Position numbers and translations under genes: made by a program. A stretch of 54,031 nt of DNA, taken from the NCBI GenBank assembly GCA_947382875.1, contig CANDBG010000011.1:1-54031 (forward strand). The letters are read 5' to 3'. The stretch comes from an uncultured Oscillibacter sp. Its GTDB lineage: Bacteria; Bacillota; Clostridia; Oscillospirales; Oscillospiraceae. The notes under the pieces were generated by a model that saw nothing but the letters and a program-made list of their open reading frames with translations, searched no databases and was not told where the DNA came from. Positions 50,463-54,031 of the stretch are shown piece by piece. Position 1 is the first letter of the stretch. Each line of letters opens with the position of its first letter.

Positions 50463-51629
50463 ATGGCTGACCATCGAAACGGCGACACCGCCAGCTGGGA
50501 CAGTGAACAAGTCCGACGCGCGCAGCCTTCCAGAAGACGGCCCCGCCGGAAACGGCACAGCGCCGCGTTCTTCTTCCTGAAGCTGATTCTCCATATCCTG
50601 TTCGTTGTGCTGGCTTCCGCCCTGCTGGCCGAAATCGGATGGCTCCTCTTTTCCGATTTCTGCTCCCTCAACAGCGGCAGCCTGAAAGCGGAAGAAGGTA
50701 TTTCCATCCAGGTCACTGCCGAAGACACCATTCACTCCATTTCCGAAAAGCTGCACGACGCCGGCTTGATCGATTACCCCTGGTTCTTCCGCCTTTACGC
50801 CGACTTCGCCCACGCAGAAGAGGAAATCGGCATCGGCTCATACACCCTTAACAACGATATGGATTATCATGCCTTGATTGCCGGTATGCACAGCAGCTCC
50901 GGCAGCATGAATGAAGATACCGTCCGCGTCACCATCCCGGAGGGTTATACCGTTGCGCAGACCATCTCCCTGCTGGCGAAAAACGGCGTTAATACCGAAA
51001 CCGCTCTGCTCGAAGCCGCAAAAACTGCAAACTTCGATTACAACTTCATCGACAACGAATCCGAAGACATCAGCCGTCTTGAGGGCTACCTTTTCCCTGA
51101 CACTTACGATTTCTACGTCAACGAAAAGCCCGCTAATGCCCTGAACCGACTGATCTCCAACTTCAACAGCAAGCTCGATGATGAACTTCTCGCCGCCGCA
51201 GAAGCCCGGGGCTACAACCTTCACAAAATCATTACCATTGCGTCCCTCATTGAAAAGGAAACCGATGGCTCCGATCAGGGACGTATTGCCTCTGTCATCT
51301 ACAACCGTCTCGACGGCCCCGGTGACAAAGCCGGAACCTACGGTCTCCTGCAAGTCGACGCCGCCCTCCTTTACGGTCTCCCTGACCACACCGGGCCGAT
51401 TACCCAGGCCGATAAGGAATCGGATTCCCCGTACAACCTTTATAAAAAGGCCGGCTTGCCGCCTACGCCAATTGCAAACCCTGGCCTTGCCGCTATTGAA
51501 GCCGCCTTGCAGCCCGAACCTACCGATTACTACTATTACGCCTTGGGCAAGGACAGTCAGCACCACTTCTTTACTAATTACACCGATCACGTCAACTTTA
51601 TCAACAGCAGTGAGTATTATGGGAACTAA
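50463..51629 (+). CDS. mltG: Endolytic transglycosylase MltG
   Basis: A 388-residue YceG-like enzyme. A basic cytosolic start (RRRPRRKRHSAAFF) and one membrane segment (about 37-60) are followed by a LysM-like part (ITIPEGYTVAQTISLLAKNGV) and the catalytic domain with E264 in SLIEKETDG, then VIYNRLD, LLQVDAALLYGLP and SPYNLYKKAGLPPTPIANPG. It cuts nascent glycan strands and sets their length. AAGGAGG lies 8 nt before the ATG. It overlaps the next gene by 11 nt. Confidence 0.95.
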   Translation: MADHRNGDTASWDSEQVRRAQPSRRRPRRKRHSAAFFFLKLILHILFVVLASALLAEIGWLLFSDFCSLNSGSLKAEEGISIQVTAEDTIHSISEKLHDAGLIDYPWFFRLYADFAHAEEEIGIGSYTLNNDMDYHALIAGMHSSSGSMNEDTVRVTIPEGYTVAQTISLLAKNGVNTETALLEAAKTANFDYNFIDNESEDISRLEGYLFPDTYDFYVNEKPANALNRLISNFNSKLDDELLAAAEARGYNLHKIITIASLIEKETDGSDQGRIASVIYNRLDGPGDKAGTYGLLQVDAALLYGLPDHTGPITQADKESDSPYNLYKKAGLPPTPIANPGLAAIEAALQPEPTDYYYYALGKDSQHHFFTNYTDHVNFINSSEYYGN

Positions 51630-52833
51630 ACCGGAACTGCTCGCCCCGGCGGGCGATATGGAACGTCTTCGTATGGCTGTGCTTTACGGCGCGGATGCCG
51701 TGTATCTGGCGGGATCCAGCTTTGGAATGCGGGCCTTTGCGGGGAATTTTACCCCCGAGGAACTGCGTGAGGCCGTGGTTTTTGCGCATGAGCGCGGTGT
51801 GAGGGTTCACTGCACGGTGAACACTATGCCCCGGAACGACGAGGCGGACCGTCTGCCCGCCTATCTGGAATTGCTCGACGACACCGGCGTTGATGCTGTG
51901 ATCGTCGCCGACCTGGGCGCTTTTGTTCTGGCCGGAAAACACGCCCCGCATGTGGAACGCCATATCTCCACCCAGGCCGGTATTACAAACTATGCCGCCG
52001 CCCAGGCTTGGTATGACGCTGGCGCGGCCCGTGTGATTCTCGCCCGGGAATTAAGCCTGGAGGAAATCCGGACCATTCGCGACAAAACGCCTCCCGGCTT
52101 GCAGATCGAGGCGTTCGTTCATGGAGCGATGTGCGTCAGCTACTCCGGGCGGTGCCTTCTGAGCAACTATATGACCGGACGGGATTCCAGCCGCGGCGCT
52201 TGTGCGCAGCCCTGCCGTTATCGATATGCGCTGATGGAGGAAAAGCGTCCCGGTGAATTCTTCCCTGTGGAGGAAGACGATGCCGGCACCTATATTATGA
52301 ATTCCCGGGATATGTGTATGATCGATCACCTGCCGGACCTCCTGGATCTGGACAGTCTCAAAATCGAGGGCCGCGCCAAAACCGCATACTATGCCGCGGT
52401 CATTACGGGCGCGTACCGTCACTGCCTGGACGCGGCGGCGGCGGGACTGCCTCCGGACCCGGTCTGGCGGGATGAGGTGAATCATGTCAGCCACCGGCCT
52501 TATGCAACCGGCTTTTTCTACGGTCAGCCGGGACAGTATTACGCCAATTCCCGTTATATCCGGGAATGGCAGGTGGCCGCCGTCGTGACGGACTGCGATG
52601 CCGACGGAAACGCCATTCTGTCTTTACGAAACAAGTTCCGCGTCGGCGACGCCGTGGAGCTGGTTGGACCGGACCTGCGGCCCTTTGCCCTGACCGTGCC
52701 GGAAATGTACGATATGGATAATCAGCCGCTGCCGGAGCCGCGTACGCCGCAAATGTTGTTCCGGATGCGTCTTCCGTGCCCTGTACCTGCGTATACCATG
52801 GTGCGGCGGGCCGTAAGTTTGTCCGCGACCTGA
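51619..52833 (+). CDS. U32-family protein, TrhP/YrrO-like tRNA hydroxylation factor
   Basis: A 404-residue member of peptidase family U32. The start KPELLAPAGDMERLRMAVLYGADAVYL and the cysteine-rich core (GRCLLSNYMTGRDSSRGACAQPCRYRY) are typical of YrrO/TrhP, which helps form 5-hydroxyuridine at tRNA position 34 from prephenate in Bacillus and E. coli. Peptidase activity is unlikely. In Bacillus, yrrN-yrrO follow mltG (yrrL), as here, though yrrM is missing. The ATG at 51619 lies inside the mltG end; upstream in-frame codons are antisense-like noise over mltG. Confidence 0.9.
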   Translation: MGTKPELLAPAGDMERLRMAVLYGADAVYLAGSSFGMRAFAGNFTPEELREAVVFAHERGVRVHCTVNTMPRNDEADRLPAYLELLDDTGVDAVIVADLGAFVLAGKHAPHVERHISTQAGITNYAAAQAWYDAGAARVILARELSLEEIRTIRDKTPPGLQIEAFVHGAMCVSYSGRCLLSNYMTGRDSSRGACAQPCRYRYALMEEKRPGEFFPVEEDDAGTYIMNSRDMCMIDHLPDLLDLDSLKIEGRAKTAYYAAVITGAYRHCLDAAAAGLPPDPVWRDEVNHVSHRPYATGFFYGQPGQYYANSRYIREWQVAAVVTDCDADGNAILSLRNKFRVGDAVELVGPDLRPFALTVPEMYDMDNQPLPEPRTPQMLFRMRLPCPVPAYTMVRRAVSLSAT

Positions 52834-52873
52834 TTTTTTCATTACTGAGCGTATAAATAAACCATAGCATTCC

Positions 52874-52911
52874 AAAACGGACAGCCTTTTTTGAAAGACT
52901 GTCCGTTTTTT
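52874..52911. terminator. Bidirectional terminator after the U32 gene
   Basis: Arms AAAACGGACAG and CTGTCCGTTTT with a 14-nt loop, followed by further T residues, between two converging genes. The stem resembles the terminator after obg. Confidence 0.85.
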
Positions 52912-52920
52912 TCACGGTTT

Positions 52921-53622
52921 TCAGGAAACCGACGTGATATTTACCATTTCTTCGATAGTGGTTCCTCCTGTGCATTCCAGTACGATTTCCAAATGCCCCA
53001 TCATACTTTCAGGGATGTCCATGGCAAACAACGCAAATTCCCGCCCGTACGTTATGCTCTGTACCGCCAGTTGTTCTCTTTGATCAAAGGTTTCCGTTCC
53101 GGTGGGGGTCAGGTAAAGGGCTATGGCGTCTACTTCCGTTTCCAGTCCGTTTTGAAAACTCGCCACTAGCAGCACCCTGGAACCAGCTTCAAAGCTGCAC
53201 CAGCCGTCTCCTAAATCCGGACGCAGCGGCGTGCCGTCCTCCGTGAACCAGTAAACGCCGGTCAGGATGGGGGTATCCGGGACGCGTTTGGCCTTGAGAG
53301 CCATATAAAAGCCAATCGACACCAACGCCGACAGCATCAAAATTCCCAGGGCAATCGCCGCAAATTTCCATGCCGACGATTTTCTGCATGCATCCGGCGC
53401 CTCCTTTTCTTCCGGGAGCTTCACGCCCAACTCATCCGCTTCTTCCGGGAACTCCACACCCAACACATCCGCTAAAACTGCCAGATTTTCCGGACTGGGC
53501 TCCGATGTTCCCAACTCCCATTTCGACACCGCCTGACGGCTGACCTCCAATTTCTCCGCCAAGTCCTCCTGGGTCATGCCAAGGGCGTCACGGGCCGTTT
53601 TGATCGTTTCTGCAACATTCAT
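52921..53622 (-). CDS. XRE-family regulator with membrane segment and external domain
   Basis: A 233-residue protein. An XRE helix-turn-helix (ETIKTARDALGMTQEDLAEKL, then VSRQAVSKWELGTSEPS) fills 1-60. An acidic linker has a short internal duplication (GVEFPEE and GVKLPEE). One membrane segment lies at about 88-110 and a 120-residue beta-rich external domain follows. It could sense an outside signal and act on DNA near the membrane. The ligand is unknown. AGGAGG precedes the ATG. Confidence 0.87.
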   Translation of the reverse strand: MNVAETIKTARDALGMTQEDLAEKLEVSRQAVSKWELGTSEPSPENLAVLADVLGVEFPEEADELGVKLPEEKEAPDACRKSSAWKFAAIALGILMLSALVSIGFYMALKAKRVPDTPILTGVYWFTEDGTPLRPDLGDGWCSFEAGSRVLLVASFQNGLETEVDAIALYLTPTGTETFDQREQLAVQSITYGREFALFAMDIPESMMGHLEIVLECTGGTTIEEMVNITSVS

Positions 53623-53755
53623 GCATCATTCCTCCTTTGTTGTGAACCCAGTATAGCAGGTTGCGCCGGTTGCTTCCACCAACCGCTCCGCAACTTTCCC
53701 GGTTGCGCGGCGTTTTCTACGCCTTTTTGCCCGTTTCTTCCGGGAAACCGGACGC

Positions 53756-53790
53756 AAAAAACAGACGTGCAGAACCTGCACGCCTGTTTT
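53756..53790 (-). terminator. Terminator of the NlpC/P60 gene
   Basis: On the minus strand AAAACAGGCGTGCAG, a GTT loop and CTGCACGTCTGTTTTTT form a strong stem with a U tract. The region 53640-53755 between it and the XRE gene also holds GGTTGC and CCGGGAAA repeats and no gene. Confidence 0.85.
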
Positions 53791-53804
53791 GCTTTCCGGA
53801 CTAA

Positions 53805-54031
53805 TCAGCCGACATGAATGCCGCCGACAAAGAACTGGGTATAATAGGCTGTCGCCAGATCGCTGTAAATGACGCCCTTGCTGCGGGTGGAAGACGAATG
53901 AATAATCTGTCCATTGCCCACGTAAATGCCAACGTGAGAACAAGCCTTGCCTGCGTTGCGGGCGGGGTCGTTGAAGAACACAAGATCGCCGGGCTGAAGC
54001 TCGCTGATGCTGTATACCCGCGTGCCCAGGC
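53805..54031 (-). CDS. NlpC/P60-family peptidase, C-terminal part
   Basis: The frame is open to the window edge, so only the last 75 codons are seen. ELQPGDLVFFNDPA, then SHVGIYVGNGQIIHSSS and the end YYTQFFVGGIHVG are the C-terminal half of an NlpC/P60 domain. It includes the catalytic histidine (SHVGIYVG) and the third polar residue (H of IIHSS). The catalytic cysteine lies outside. These enzymes cut D-gamma-Glu-diamino-acid bonds in peptidoglycan. Confidence 0.92.
   Translation of the reverse strand, partial: LGTRVYSISELQPGDLVFFNDPARNAGKACSHVGIYVGNGQIIHSSSTRSKGVIYSDLATAYYTQFFVGGIHVG

Overview
The window is GC-rich DNA from an endospore-forming anaerobic Firmicute, most likely a clostridium of the Oscillospiraceae type (relatives of Oscillibacter, Flavonifractor or Pseudoflavonifractor). 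The evidence is the spoIIAA-spoIIAB-sigF operon, the yqfC-yqfD-phoH-ybeY cluster, a YlbJ-like sporulation protein, a long FtsK/SpoIIIE, an L27 with a Prp-cleaved N-terminal extension, and oxygen-sensitive flavo/iron-sulfur enzymes. The genus is an inference. No tRNA, rRNA, CRISPR array, transposase or phage gene was seen.

Layout. 1-2000: prp(partial)-rpmA-obg. 2035-2952: a response regulator with a GGDEF output. 3221-7098 (minus): rpe-recR-glycosyltransferase-O-antigen ligase-like protein, with a structured rpe leader. 7483-12744: a self-contained transcription unit with a strong promoter, an Rrf2 regulator with three cysteines, a three-part fusion (acyl-CoA dehydrogenase + ETF-alpha FAD domain + rubredoxin), a YwqG-like protein, an AT-rich unknown gene, an FprA flavodiiron protein and a terminator. 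12762-20121: sporulation membrane proteins, phoH, ybeY and recD2. 20181-28104: class A PBP, DUF1292 protein, a probable 6S RNA, a PrsA/SurA-like foldase, a DUF554 protein and an SMI1-LRR protein. 28181-36000 (minus): envelope precursor genes (mnaA, tagO-like, uppP), trpS and ftsK/spoIIIE. 36303-37773: the sigF operon. 37661-39955 (minus): a radical-SAM/DNA-metabolism pair led by a 57-residue membrane protein. 40550-47202: accessory and metabolic genes (thiN, a DtxR-type regulator, VOC protein, aldo/keto reductase with Fe-S motifs, pentapeptide protein, HpaI-type aldolase, HAD phosphatase, 3-methyladenine glycosylase). 47334-54031: EamA transporter, tagA-like glycosyltransferase, tmk, a 73-residue protein that is about 30% cysteine, mltG, a U32/TrhP-like protein, a membrane-bound XRE regulator and the end of an NlpC/P60 gene.

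The main candidate for an undescribed system is the 7483-12744 unit. The fusion holds an acyl-CoA oxidising flavoenzyme, the FAD domain that normally accepts its electrons and a rubredoxin on one chain. The last gene is a flavodiiron protein, whose known electron donor is rubredoxin. An Fe-S type Rrf2 sensor heads the transcript. Together they suggest a wired route from acyl-CoA to O2 or NO reduction. This is an inference from fusion and operon structure. Secondary leads are a roughly 225-bp intergenic repeat in three copies plus one fragment, the cysteine-rich protein with a sigma-K-like -10, and the radical-SAM DNA-repair pair with a LexA-like site inside its promoter.
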